A DNA stretch of 64,000 bases from Whitmania pigra (taxonomy: Eukaryota; Annelida; Clitellata; Hirudinida; Haemopidae): the NCBI GenBank assembly GCA_021613335.1, contig JAJTWR010000254.1:819501-883500 (forward strand), given 5' to 3'. The position numbers were made by a program, and so were the translations under genes. The notes under the pieces were generated by a model that ran no database searches, had not been told where the DNA came from, and was given only the letters and a program-made list of their open reading frames with translations. Of this stretch, positions 12,601-27,300 are shown piece by piece. How positions within the stretch are numbered: position 1 is the stretch's first letter; each line of letters starts with the position of its first letter.

Positions 12601-13186
12601 TACCATTCTTATTTTGTGATCTGCAAAATACATGCAATTATGCTAATAGAGATGATAAGTCAATTTGGTTATCAACTAGGATGCCAATGTTGATGATGCC
12701 TATAGACAACAACGGCATCACAGACCACATCAGCAGATGTACAGTTTGTGATGCACCAGCAAATGTTATAGCTATTCATAGTCAAAGCACAGACATTCCT
12801 CCTTGTCCCAGAAGCTGGAGAGGACTTTGGATTGGTTACAGTTTTGTAATGGTAAGTAAGCTCTGAATTCAATTGGAATATCATTGCTAAGTGCTATTTT
12901 TTAAATATTTCAATAGCATACAGCGGCTGGAGACCGAGGAGGTGGTCAAAATTTAGCCAGTCCTGGTTCTTGCTTAGAAGATTTCAGGGCCACACCTTTT
13001 ATCGAATGCAATGGAGCTGGGGGCTACTGCTTTTATTACAGCAACGATCTGAGTTTCTGGATGACAATAGTAGATGACCAAAACCAGTTTGTTAATCCTT
13101 CACCACAAACATTAAAAGCTGGCTCACTAAGAAATTTGGTCAGCCGTTGTCAAGTTTGCATCAAAGATGTTAGAAGCAAACCTTGA
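612..13186 (+). CDS. COL4A2: Collagen IV, alpha-2-type chain (3' part of gene, 23 exons)
   Basis: Basement-membrane network collagen, secreted and assembled as a trimer. Coding exons: 612-696, 799-914, 1112-1289, 2848-2955, 3018-3206, 3809-3913, 4451-4609, 4739-4909, 5339-5482, 6550-6684, 6779-6954, 7043-7106, 7217-7396, 9918-10097, 10198-10320, 11328-11435, 11519-11653, 11740-11856, 11915-12061, 12123-12239, 12306-12497, 12565-12851, 12917-13186. They join in frame to about 1,161 residues plus stop. Most junctions split a glycine codon after its first base (G|GN). The Gly-X-Y helix carries the interruptions typical of type IV, for example [13 protein letters not shown] and [15 protein letters not shown]. 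It ends in a full NC1 domain. NC1 wording ([25 protein letters not shown]) matches α2-type rather than α1-type chains. The 5' part is missing from the window. Two introns use GC donors. I am very sure of the family and fairly sure of the α2 class. Confidence 0.97.
1290..2847. other. Collagen intron with possible transposase remnants
   Basis: This 1.56-kb intron has two short open stretches that look transposon-derived but are too decayed to prove. On the minus strand at 1605-1811 there is a frame containing [15 protein letters not shown]. On the plus strand near 1917-2010 a frame reads [10 protein letters not shown]. Both recall the C-terminal part of MULE-like transposases, but they face in opposite directions. 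Nothing else is recognised. Confidence 0.25.
3207..4450. other. Collagen introns with one pogo/Tigger-like terminus
   Basis: Two introns (3207-3808 and 3914-4450) surround the exon 3809-3913. In the second, position 4107 begins CAGTAAAACCTCTCTTTAAA, preceded by TA and followed by a TATAACAAAATATTCGTTATAA segment. This resembles a pogo/Tigger-type terminal repeat, which inserts at TA. A GTGGTG/GATGATG-rich tract lies at 4240-4300. No second terminus was found, so the element boundary is open. The first intron shows nothing recognisable. Confidence 0.4.
5080..5290 (+). repeat. Dispersed repeat, copy 1 (CATTTATATAGC family)
   Basis: This copy sits in the collagen intron 4910-5338. It shares an ordered series of segments with copies at 11058-11255 and 42766-42820/44047-44100. 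The segments run: a GATG...GAAGGCATTTATTAATTGAT stretch; CCATTTACATAGCCCCTACC; a GTGAACACGACATGTAAC stretch; and ATGCAGGAACGCTACCCATT. It ends about 50 bp before the acceptor of exon 5339-5482. It encodes no convincing protein. It looks like a retroposon or non-autonomous element of unknown class. Confidence 0.6.
5483..6549. other. Collagen intron, nothing recognised
   Basis: This 1.07-kb A+T-rich intron has no Gly-X-Y coding, no transposase similarity and no clear terminal repeats. Short runs of A or T are common. The acceptor TTTTAG lies at 6544-6549. Confidence 0.5.
8007..9840. mobile_element. hAT-like element with a nested LINE fragment
   Basis: This element fills most of the collagen intron 7397-9917. 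Its left end, TAGGGCTGCAGACTTAATCG at 8007, mirrors its right end, which reads TAGGACTGCAAATGATTCAA on the other strand from 9840. The outer flanks CTATTCTC (7999-8006) and CTTTTCTC (9841-9848) match at 7 of 8 positions, as expected of an old hAT target duplication. A reading frame near 8118-8200 hints at a decayed hAT protein start. A LINE 3' fragment sits inside at about 9360-9600. No intact transposase is present. Confidence 0.6.
9347..9600 (+). mobile_element. LINE reverse-transcriptase C-terminal fragment
   Basis: The plus-strand frame at 9347-9577 ends in [14 protein letters not shown], close to the phrase that closes ORF2 in L2/CR1-type LINEs (SxxxFKxxLKTHLF). The frame around it keeps a decayed version of the preceding VWNSLP segment. 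The stop codon follows directly. Only this tail survives. It lies within the hAT-like element 8007-9840. Confidence 0.5.
10527..10745 (-). repeat. Two tRNA-like retroposon heads (SINE)
   Basis: In collagen intron 10321-11327, two segments read as tRNA-like sequence on the minus strand. The first (about 10527-10575) has an A-box-like TGGCTAAGTAGTTAGGA and a B-box-like GAGTTCAATTCCTGG. The second (about 10665-10740) reads GGCATGATGGTTAGAGC, then GTGGGTTCGAATCACGCC, a near-canonical internal pol III promoter. Neither can be folded into a convincing full tRNA by eye. I take them as heads of tRNA-derived SINEs rather than working tRNA genes. Confidence 0.55.
11058..11255 (+). repeat. Dispersed repeat, copy 2 (CATTTATATAGC family)
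   Basis: This is the best preserved of the copies in the window. It starts near TATTTATTTATCCAATTTTT and runs through GAGTGCCTTATGCATTAGGA, CCACCATTTATATAACGCCC and ACACATAACTGCCACATGCA to CTACCCATTCGGCCAACCTG. The order of segments is the same as at 5080-5290 and in the interrupted copy at 42766. It lies in the collagen intron just before exon 11328-11435. Confidence 0.6.
12306..13186 (+). CDS. COL4A2: Collagen IV NC1 (C4) domain exons
   Basis: The last three exons of the collagen gene (12306-12497, 12565-12851, 12917-13186) encode the end of the helix and the C-terminal non-collagenous NC1 domain, starting near 12361. NC1 is two homologous halves. The first runs from GFMFVRHSQ to [10 protein letters not shown], and the second from VIAIHSQ to [11 protein letters not shown] count 12 cysteines, the family number for the disulfide pattern. 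The Met-rich loop MPMLMMP and the lysine in LKAG stand where the Met93 and Lys211 sulfilimine partners lie in other chains. The stop codon TGA is at 13184-13186. The domain directs chain selection and trimer-to-trimer joining outside the cell. Confidence 0.96.
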
Positions 13187-13490
13187 CACCTTGGATTGCT
13201 ATCCACTCAAAGTGCTAGTTAAAGCAAACCTTGTTCTTGATACATAGCATCACATTTCTATAGTTTTCCTTTATGGTTTGCAACCGCAATAAGTCCTGAA
13301 GATTCGTTGCTTGTACATTCTGCATGCTAGCACAAAACATGGAAGTAGTTAATCACGTTTAAGTTATGCTAATGAAGCCAATTGACAGCATTTTTTTACA
13401 TCTTTTCCAATACTTTATAAGTTCATTTATTGAAATTTTCAGAATATATGGAATGAGGTACCCAAATTAGTTATTCTGGGAATAATACAA

Positions 13491-13496
13491 AATAAA
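13491..13496 (+). promoter_or_regulatory. Poly(A) signal candidate for collagen IV
   Basis: AATAAA lies about 305 bases after the collagen stop codon at 13184-13186. It is the first clear canonical hexamer downstream of the stop that I noticed. This would give a 3' UTR of a little over 300 nt. Confidence 0.5.
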
Positions 13497-13820
13497 CGCT
13501 TTCTTCATTATGCGGCTTGGGAAGCTTAATTAATGAAATGTTTTAGATAAAGAAAGTGGAAAATATTTCGTTTATAAATTAGAAATGTTTCCTGTCAACT
13601 AAGTATGTTGAACAGTCTGATGAAATGTGGCCGAAGAGGTTATTTCGGTTGATAGAAAATAAGGGTGTGTCCAGACTTCTCTCCGGGGTTGATTTTTGAA
13701 GTTTGTATCTTTTCGGATGATTTTTTGCAATGCTACGTCGACAATATGTATTAAATATCGAGAATTAAAACTGGCCAACAATATGTGTTTTTTCGTTTAT
13801 TTTTTTAAATTTAAGTTTTG

Positions 13821-14157
13821 GTGGGTTTGAACCGATCCTCCTTGGTGGGCCCCTGCTCTGAAGAATTGGGCAGACGTCCTGCTGTAGAGCCACAGCCCAT
13901 GCATCTGCTCAATGTTATGGGATTAGATCAAGGGCGGATTTAAGGGGAAGGGGAATTGTGAAAAATTTAAGTAAATCTATTATAAAATGAAAACTAATGT
14001 AAAAATTATATATAACAAGTGCATTTTAATTTAATCTTGTTTTAATTATTTCAATAATTTACAACTTTTGACAAAAATTTTAGTTAGACGTGCTTTCCTA
14101 ACTCCGCCCACTGGTTCCGGTGTTTGTCCCCGCCAAAGTGTTCTAGATCCGCCCTTG
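13821..14157. repeat. tRNA-like segment and a 229-bp inverted-repeat element
   Basis: On the minus strand, 13821-13900 reads GGGCTGTGGCTCTACAGCAG, then ATCGGTTCAAACCCACC, an A-box/B-box pair typical of a tRNA-derived SINE head. Next to it, 13929-14157 starts CAAGGGCGGATTTAAGG and ends, on the other strand, CAAGGGCGGATCTAGAA. These are terminal inverted repeats around an A+T-rich core with no coding capacity, as in hAT-type MITEs. I could not find a convincing target duplication. Confidence 0.5.
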
Positions 14158-14269
14158 GATGGTGACTATTTTTTGGTTAATTTGCAATTTTTTGTAGTAA
14201 TTTATTCTCATACTTGACGACCCATCCAGTTTTAATTGAAATTGAGAAGGCAAGAACTTTTAAATTTGG

Positions 14270-14840
14270 TTATACCACACGATAGCATGATGCTACGGAA
14301 GAAGCGGCCATTGAACCAAAAGCAAACGAGCAGCGCTTGCGATGGTATTTTTTTAAAAAGTACTTTAATGAACGAAGGGGATCGATATGTGCCGCATTTG
14401 ATCTAATAGAATAAATAATAAAATAATCCACCGAACCACGGGGCCAAATCATTGGCCGAGAGACGTGGTTTTGTCGGGAGAAAAGGGCCGACTGCGGATT
14501 TGCAAAGCACTGAACTGCGGACCAAACCGGGGTCGAGTCTCGAAAATTTCTATCACCGGCTGTCGCTACAAATAAATTATAAGGCCCAGTTTGCATATAT
14601 TAAGTGCACGATGTGAAGAAACCACTAAAAACTGTCGGGGTCGCTCCAGTCCAGGCAGCAGTGACAACAAGGTCAACGAGTGCCTCTCACAACTGGCGGT
14701 AAATGTTGGGTCCAGAAAAATAAAAACTGACAGGGACGTCCAACTGATCACCGGATGCGGCACGCCCCCCGAAAACATAGGGACTTTCAAAGGATCCCTG
14801 TCGGAGCTCCAAGGCGGAGTAATAAGAAAGACACATTCAA
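14270..14840. other. G+C-richer patch of unknown nature
   Basis: Base composition changes sharply here from the A+T-rich surroundings. Both strands hold short open frames (plus 14591-14869, minus 14566-14790 and 14270-14596) that overlap and show no family I recognise. A GGGGTCGAGTCTCG stretch at about 14528-14541 resembles a T-arm/B-box. It may be a retroposon or a fragment of a degenerated gene. Confidence 0.3.
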
Positions 14841-16950
14841 TTCGACATTATGAGAGGATTGTAAATTAAAATTTGTAATACATGTAAATACAACGATTGC
14901 AAAATTTTTATGTCATTGCTCTTTGGCTACTTGGTGGATAGGATATTAGATACCATGGGATATTAAGTGGAATGGGTGATATTATCTGGGTTGATATGGC
15001 TGAGCTTAATTGTTTTTCTCTGGGCCCCAGAAAGATGCCACATCTAATTATTGCAAAACCTAATTAGAAAATTAACTCTTGTTAAGCAAATTTCATTCGT
15101 CTTCATATACTTTCGAACTGAATGTGTTACTTGGATTTAATTACTAATGATTAATAAATGAACTAACAGATAATCTCTAACATCTAGATAATATCTACCT
15201 AGAAAAAAAAGTAAGCGTACTTAAGCCGCTCGCCCAATAAAGAACGCCCACGGAACCTACTTCCAAAATATACAGTTCGTAAATAAGTTTCTTGGGAACC
15301 TCTTCAAAGTGAGATCCATTTTCACCTTCCGTAACAAAATATGTTCGTTGTGTGCTTCATATTAACAGATCGTTAATCAATCAAATTGATGTACTGGGCA
15401 TAAATAAATTAAATTCTATGGTGATGCCATAGTGTGAAAACTAATTTCATGAGATCTTTAAGGTGCATTCTAGCGTAGTCAAGTTCAAAAACAAATACAA
15501 ATGCAAAGCCCCTGCGCCGATCTTGCAAACGTTTTTAAAAGCAACGAAAACACACGTGTGCCTTGCATAGACTTTGAATCGAATTAACTCCAGCCTTCGT
15601 TGGTTATCCAACCAAGATGATGTAAAACTATTCTGAACAAAACTTTCGGTGTTTGCAAGCATACTTGCTTATTACTGGTGAGTTCTTTATTGAGCTTGAA
15701 TACGCATTCAAACCTACATACAATATTCTAAATTTGGTACTGCTTAGCATCCCGCATCCTCCAATGCTACTAACAGAGTGAAGCAAATTTACTTGCAGAA
15801 TCTTTGTATAACTTTAATAATTAATGTTTACAGAATTTAATCACAAATTACTTAAAATACTTCTAACGCAAATAGAACTTACTATTATAAAATAAAGTTT
15901 AGTTGTTTATAAATGTTTTCAATGGTTTACCGTGAAAGATTATTTCTCGAATTCCTCGGTACATCATCAAATTTTACCATTTGTACACACTCCTGCTAGG
16001 ACATTTTATGTTATTTTGCCTAAAATTATTGAATAATTTATGAGTTGAATAGCGAATTATCAATTTTTAAGCAACATCAAACATTCACTTCACAAAAAAA
16101 AAACTGGGAATATTCAGACTTCATTTTCATTACTTCCCGTCTTTATTACCTAAGCCTTGGAGGATATTGTTTTCTCGATTTAGAAGGCTATTGGATGCTC
16201 CTGTTTATTGATACAAATGTATCTCGATTAATATAAAGTTACCCAATATGCAGCACTATACTACAACACTAACAACGCAGCATCAGAATATTTTTAAACA
16301 GTTAAACAGTTTTATAACTAATTTGGAAGAGCTTCTGTAACTATGCCTAGCTAATTTAGCCAGATTACGAACAATGTTTATTCGAAAAGATCAAAAATTG
16401 CATAACAAATATGCCACCTAGGACAACCAAGTTTTACGTAGTCATAGACCACATGTAGAGCTACGAAGATCGAAGATTTTTTTTAAGAAGTCCAAATCAT
16501 CCTAGTTATGCAATCCTAGTTATTTTAATAAATAAAAATATGAATATCGCAATTTAAAATTTTTTAAAATAAATAAATTTTTTAATTGAATAAACATTTA
16601 CTTTCTCCAAATCTTGTCAAAATCTATACTTGTAAAAAAATAGTGGCCAGATATTTGTAAAGAATTTAAAAATTTTTGAAATAACCTAATTTGTATATGA
16701 AACTTATTTATTAATTTATTAACCTGTTTTAGCAAATATCAAGCACAAATTTACTTTTATAGTTTTAAATTTACTAGCACAAATCACCTTCATGGTTACA
16801 TCATATGTGTCGTTATTACTCAAATATTTGTATGTTAATTAATTTATTTTTTAAAATTAATAATATCTAATAAATAAAATATTCATCATAACAAATAAAA
16901 ACGTCCGATACTTGTGTCAACGTTGTGGAATGACCCGTTGCTCTTAAAAT

Positions 16951-20664
<3,714 letters not shown>

Positions 20665-20680
20665 TTGTTTTTCAATCTAG

Positions 20681-21356
20681 GTAAGTCTATTCTGGGAAGC
20701 TCGAATAGACATTGTGCAGATTTTCATATTGAGGGTTCTGAGGTGGAGGAAAATCATTGCTTCTTAATAAGGGAAGGATACTCAGTCACTCTTTCTCCTA
20801 TTGCCACCTCAACTTTTGTGGACAATCATCGTGTCATAAAGTCTGTCAAACTTGAGAATAGTGAGTGCAACATATTCTTCAGATTTTTAATTTAAAAACT
20901 TACCATCACTTAGGGAAAAAGGTAACTGACTTTTAGGAATTTATAAGCATCATCATTTAAAGTTGTTATGATCCTAGAGTTTTTATCAGTTAAACAGTTT
21001 GATTTAATTTGACCTTCTTACATATGCAGATGCTGTACTTCGTCTGGGGAAATCCAATGTTTTTCGTGTTAAACTTCCCCAATCACCTCATATAAATCAG
21101 TGGAACTGCACTCCAGGTGCATTATTTCTTTAAGATATTTTTTTACAGACCAGAAATGCTGGTTTCCATGCAATTAAGCAGTATTTTGCTACACTTATTG
21201 AATAATTAAAATAATTAACTGGATTTTTTTTAAGGTTATTTAACAAGAATAGAAATAAGAGAATTACAACTGCAAAACTTAAAATCAAACTGTGAATTGA
21301 AGGATGAAAAGTATTTGACTTCAAATTCTCTCAATAGTGATCATAGCAATTCACTG
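20681..21356 (+). CDS. PHLDB: FHA-domain exons of the PHLDB gene
   Basis: Three exons encode an FHA-like fold: [19 protein letters not shown], then [17 protein letters not shown] (the EEN-HC pair stands at the usual SxxH position of FHA domains), then FVDNHRV and [12 protein letters not shown]. The equivalents in PHLDB proteins read LGR...HC.I...LYP...ING...L..G.....F. The residue before the first Gly comes from an exon I did not find. The usual phosphothreonine-binding Arg after Gly is Lys here (GKS). Confidence 0.8.
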
Positions 21357-24300
21357 GTTAGTGCAGATGCCCATATTTGTTTGTTAAAAATGTCTTAGTG
21401 ATTCAGTAACATGGAAAGAATGCACTTTGACATTGTTTTCTCATTCATTAAAAGATCAATTCATCAGCATCTTGCAAAGAATTTGACTATTTGTCAGAAA
21501 ATAAAACCCATAGAAGGAAATCCAAATTTGATTATTTAAAGATTTTTTTGTTGGCCCAAGCAACAAAGCGACTAACATCTTGTAAAGCAAGCCATGATTT
21601 CACAGGAATCCTTTCTGATCAGAATTTGGTAATTGATGTCTCACAAAGCTTATCATCAAATTCATTTGTCAAAGACAGTTCATTGCTAAAGTTGGGGAAC
21701 TTTAGAACCAGTTATTCAAGAAACTCCATCAATATTTCAAAGTCACAGGAGGTGGAATCATTGCACAGCTTATTGACTGGTGTTAGATGCTGCAGTGATT
21801 CTTTTTTGAATGATTGGTATGCTTCGGAAGTGTGTTCAAGAAGTTTATATGTGACACCTGTTGTGGACAATCTTGATTGTTGTGAAAGAAAATACAATAA
21901 CTTTAAAAGAAGGAAATTGCCTGATGCATTTCCTAGTTTACTCGATATCAAGCGAAAATGCGTGTCCAATTACGAGTTGTCTCACATTAATAACATTTCT
22001 AATTTGAATGCTTTTGTGAAGATTTCACCTTATTCCATACTCAATCATTTGTATAAATTTATTGTAGAGGTTATTATTACTTTTATATTATTAATTTATT
22101 AATTTGCTTCTTGGAATTTCTTTTAAATACATATTTTTGCTAACAAGGTTCCCATTATGGATGAACAAGATATGTCAAGCAGCCAGGCAGAACTAAAAAT
22201 TTTTTATGAAAGACAGAAGGCAGAGAGAATGAGAGAGCAGCAGAGAGCCATGGACGAGCAGAGACGTTTGGACGAGTTGATGAGTTTGTGGCCTTCTACT
22301 TTGTCGTGGGCATCCAAATGCGACAATTTTGAAATTTCAAAGGATGATCCTGATGCTCCTGTAGATCAAAATAAAAATGGTCAAAGAGACTTTGGTGAAA
22401 AACAGTTTGTAAAGCAAAGATCTGTGCAACCAAATTCAGTTATTCTAGTTGAAACTGATTCGGAGGGGCATATTTCACCCACAGAAGACAGTGGTGTTGA
22501 GTTTTGTTCTCCAGTTTGGTCTCAGTTGCCACAAAAGAATCTTAACAAACAGACTCGTGCTCTAACAGACGGATTCAGAAGTACTTCAGAGGATAGAAAA
22601 AGTTTAACACCTCACAATTCAAAACTCGATTATCTCATAAAAGACCAGCGACCTAACATTCGTGGTAGTGACAAGTTTATGTATGGATTTTCTCCTTTAG
22701 ATAATGTGAAATTTTGCTCTGATACTAAGGTTATTTTCATTATATTAATTTTCAGATCACATTTTTAATTTTTGTTCCTGCATTTGTTTTGTAAGAGCTT
22801 TCATAATGAATATTATGTGTGTGTTAATTATTGGACCTTCAAGGATCTTGACATTTCAGGGCCTCTATACGTAAAATCAGGGTTTTAAAATCTCTTCTTA
22901 AGAATATTTTTAGGACACTGACTAAATTAAGAACCACTGAAATAATTGATCTTTTCCTGCAATTCTAGCATATTTTAAAGGTTTAAGAGAAAAATTATTA
23001 TTGAGAAGCATCTTTTTTAATTTCTATTTACAAAATTTTGAAGTTTGGACCATAGTGGATTTGTAATGATGAGTTTTATTTTTATCCTTATTTTTTTTAC
23101 TTAAACTTTTGCTTTTCTAAGACAGTCTGAAACCTTCCATCCTTGAAGTTCCATTTTCTTGTTCTGTTCAAAATATTTCTAAATGTTGAAGCTAGAAGGA
23201 AGTCTTATATTAAAAAAAACCTGTTGGTTCTGTTTGTTTTAGGGTTTCTACTAAAATTTGGATTGTTGGAGAAATGATGGGCAACTGGCCAACTCAAGGG
23301 CAATGACTTTTGGTAACTCCTTCCCTACCCTTACCCCTATCTCATGATCATGATAATATCTGTAGAACTTACAAAAGTTGTTGCCTGAGTTGGATTTTGC
23401 CTGTCGCTTCTCCAACCATATCATGGTTTATGCTTTGATATTAGTGGTAGCATTCTATTGATTTGTCAAAACTTATTTTATACCTTGAATTTTCAAGTTA
23501 TATATATATATTTACTTAAAGAAGCTCAACTAAATATAATTTATTCTCACCAACTCTACATTTCAACATTTTTCATTATGTTACATTTCATTTTATCACA
23601 ATGTATATTTATTAAGGCATATTTCTTAGTTTCGTGTTTATTCATCTTTTGTTAATCAAGAACTATTTTTCAGAATTATGAAAGTTTTTGAAATTTTTGT
23701 TAGATCAATGAGCCAAGCCATGAAATACAAAGTTTATATGATTTACAAAGAGATGTCATGCAGAATATATCTGAGATGAAAAACACATTTTCAGAAATAG
23801 AAGCTCAACACAATGAAGTTCTGCGAGAGGTAAGAAGCATTTTGTTCTGACTCCATTTTTGAAAAATGTTATTGTGAATTTATTTGGATTTAACAACTAT
23901 ATTAACAACTACAGCTACTGGATTTTATTGATTTCTGATACTTTCCAAAAGTGATTGTATGAATTGCTTATAAATAGCATGACAAATGTCTTGGAAGAAG
24001 CCATTTAAGAGTCAACATATCAAATGTGTTATGTAACAATATGGTGCAACAATTGATATAGTGTTATGAACCAATGATTTCCTACTTTTATTGTGGCAAC
24101 AAGTATTTAAATGCTGTTATGGAATTATTGTCCTAGCCATTTAATTGTGTAATGGATCTTTAACCTCTCTTTATTGCATTTTTGCATATGGATTTTTGAT
24201 GTAATTGATTTTTGCTTGCAATTGTTAAGTTAAGTCTCCATGCATAATGAATAATTTTGCTTAACCAGAGTGATTATATGTGATTATTCTTCACTATCTG

Positions 24301-27300
24301 CCAAGATAAAAAGTACTTATTGATAAATAGCTTATTAAAAATGGTTAATTGATCATATTTCAGTCAGTTTTAATATGTCAATATTGAAAAATATTTTATA
24401 TTTTATATTAATTTGCAGCTTGAAGTTGAAAAAGCTTTAATTGAGGGTGAGTATGATATACTCGCAGGACAGCTTCAAGAAGCTAAAAGTAAAGTGATTG
24501 AGGTTGAAAATAAAGAGGCTGATCTTTTGGGTGACTTTAACACCGGACAAGTTTGTTTGAATTAATTGTAATAAACCATTAGTTCAACAATAGTATAAGA
24601 TGTTTGATTTAATTTTTGATTTGCATGAAGTTTGTATCACTATGTGCCATCAGGTATATGTTAATATTATGTAAATAGGAATATAACATCTAATCATGTT
24701 AACATCTCTTCATGGAGAGTTGATTTTTTGAGCACCTTACATGTCCAGATAGGATGTCAATAGCTGATAGCTTTCACTAATTGTCTTTTTCCATCGCTTT
24801 GACAATGTCAAGTTGTAAAATTAAAGTTGGCTTGCATTTGTTTTAGTTAATGACTTTTTATATTTTACTATTTTTTCTATTTGTCTATTTTCAAAACTTC
24901 TTTGTAAGGATAAAGATATTGTTATACTGGAAAGAAAGAAACTAAAGAATATTGAGGCAGAGCGAAATGCATTGGTAATGAAAATATCAACTAATTCTGA
25001 AGGGTCAGATCTTGAAGCCTTGAAAAGGAAAATGGAAGAATTACATGAAATTGAGGAAGTTCAAAGATGTTTGATAGAAAATCTGGAGTTTCAAATGCTT
25101 GAGGTTTGAATTGATTCAAGAATTATCATTCATTCATGATAAATTTATGCAAAAGTATGAGCATATTGTAGCATTTTATATTTAGATTACTGCAAGCAAT
25201 TGAAACCATAAGTGAACTTAAACAAAGAAAGCTGAATGAAACTTTCTATCGGATTTATTAATTTTATTTTTTCATGTACAATTGTATTTCTAACTTACAC
25301 TGCAATATTTTTTTTTGTAAATTATAGGTTTTTTATAGTTTAACTATCTGCATCTCAAGAGTTAATTAACATTAAATAAGCACAATATTCTCCAAAATTC
25401 AGAATTACTAATGATTGTGATGCTTTAACTTCTGTAATATTAGTAATAAATAAACCATTTGTGATCAACTGACAAGTGCTTACAACTAAAAGCAAGTGTA
25501 AGAGTATTTTGCTTAACCTGAGCGCTGGACTGAAATATGTGATTATTTGTGCATTCTTCATTATCTGCTGAGATACAAAGAACTTATTGTGATAAGTATT
25601 AAGTGTAAGAGTATTGTCATCATAATCCAAAGCTAATTAATTATTAATCTATTGTTAATTCAGCAATATTTGGCATTGTAATTTATTTGAAGGGTGAATC
25701 AAAACTTGAGGATGAAAAAGAAACAAATTTATTCCAATTGAAAGAAGAGAAAGACGAACTCATGAAATTATGCAAGTTATATCAAGTAATTAATTTACTG
25801 CTTGATGCCATATTAATAACTGCATTTTCAACTTGTAACAAAGTTTGATTTTGTTTTTTATTTGAGAATACCCTTGATCAAATATCTGTTCAAAAGAGTG
25901 ATCTAATGAAGCAAATAGATTTAGATGTGATTGAAATTGAAAACAGAAAGAATATCCTCAATAAACAGATCCAAAAGGTGTTTTGATTAGTATTGTTTTT
26001 AAACTTTTATTTGAACTTATTTTACTAATTGTGAAGGAATGTACCATGTTGGTGAAAATTAAACAGCAAATTGAAATCCTTAAGTTCAATCCTATTCCAA
26101 AGTTTAGGAGAGTAAGAAGACTTTCAGTGAGTAACTTATTTTATAAGAATATCATTCTTTAATTCTTTCAAAACTGATGATGGGCATTATGCCCATTCTT
26201 GAGAGTGTAAAACTGGTCAGTCTGTTGAAAATAAAAATTCTGAATTTGAATTAGGCTTTGATATTTGGAAGTATTAACAGTTCTATGAAGGAATGCTTAA
26301 TGGGACAATTGCTGTCAAATTGTGAGTTTATTTTAATGGGGCTTGCATGCATGAAAACAGGGCCATTTAGTCCAGGTCTCATGGTACTTAAATTATTTTC
26401 ATTATCAAATTGACATAACACGGGGGCCTGTGGCGGCTCAGTATAGGGGTCCAACATTTCTGTCAACAGCCCTGCTTGAGAATATCGAGCTGGTGTAATG
26501 CTATAGATTTATTTATTGTAAATTTTCATTCTTTAAATGAATTTAAGCTATCACAAGTTGGGTGATTACATTACAAGTAGCATCTTTTGAGTTCCTATAT
26601 ATTGAGTTCATATTAAAAGATCTGCATCATAACCAAATCTTTAATGGATGACTGCACTAAGTGGACAACATTATTCTGCTGGCATTATAAATGGATCCTT
26701 ATGTTAGAGATGGAATAGGAACCTTGACAACTTTAGTTTAAGTTCTTTTGAATCAAAAATATTTAACTCTTATTTAGTTATTTTGTTCCATTCTGGAGTT
26801 CTGGAACTAATATGGAAGAATATGCATTTCATTGCCAATTTGGGTTTATATTTTCTTTGTCCCTTTGACAAATCCAAAGATAGTTTTTGCACAAATTTTA
26901 TATAAAAAATTGAATTTATATTTGAAATATACTTATTATTATATACTTTTTGAAATATACTTATTTGCAAGTTTTTGAAACATTTTGGGCATGCTTTTAT
27001 TGAGCTTTAACAATTTCAATTTAGCAATGTAATTTAGGATCAACCTGCATTTAATAAAATTCTGTTCTTTAAAAAATTGTCTATTGAAGTAGGTTTTCCC
27101 TACTTCATGGTGCCCACATTTGTAGTTTTTTGTTCTTATTGATCATGAATGATGCACATAAACATGACATTAATTCTATAGCAAAAAAGACTGATTTTAC
27201 ATTGCTATTGCAACACTGAGTCAATTCAATTGTCTAGGCATTTTCAAGGAGGAGAGATAATGACCTCAACAAATGCAACAAGTTATTCTCATCCGTTGGA

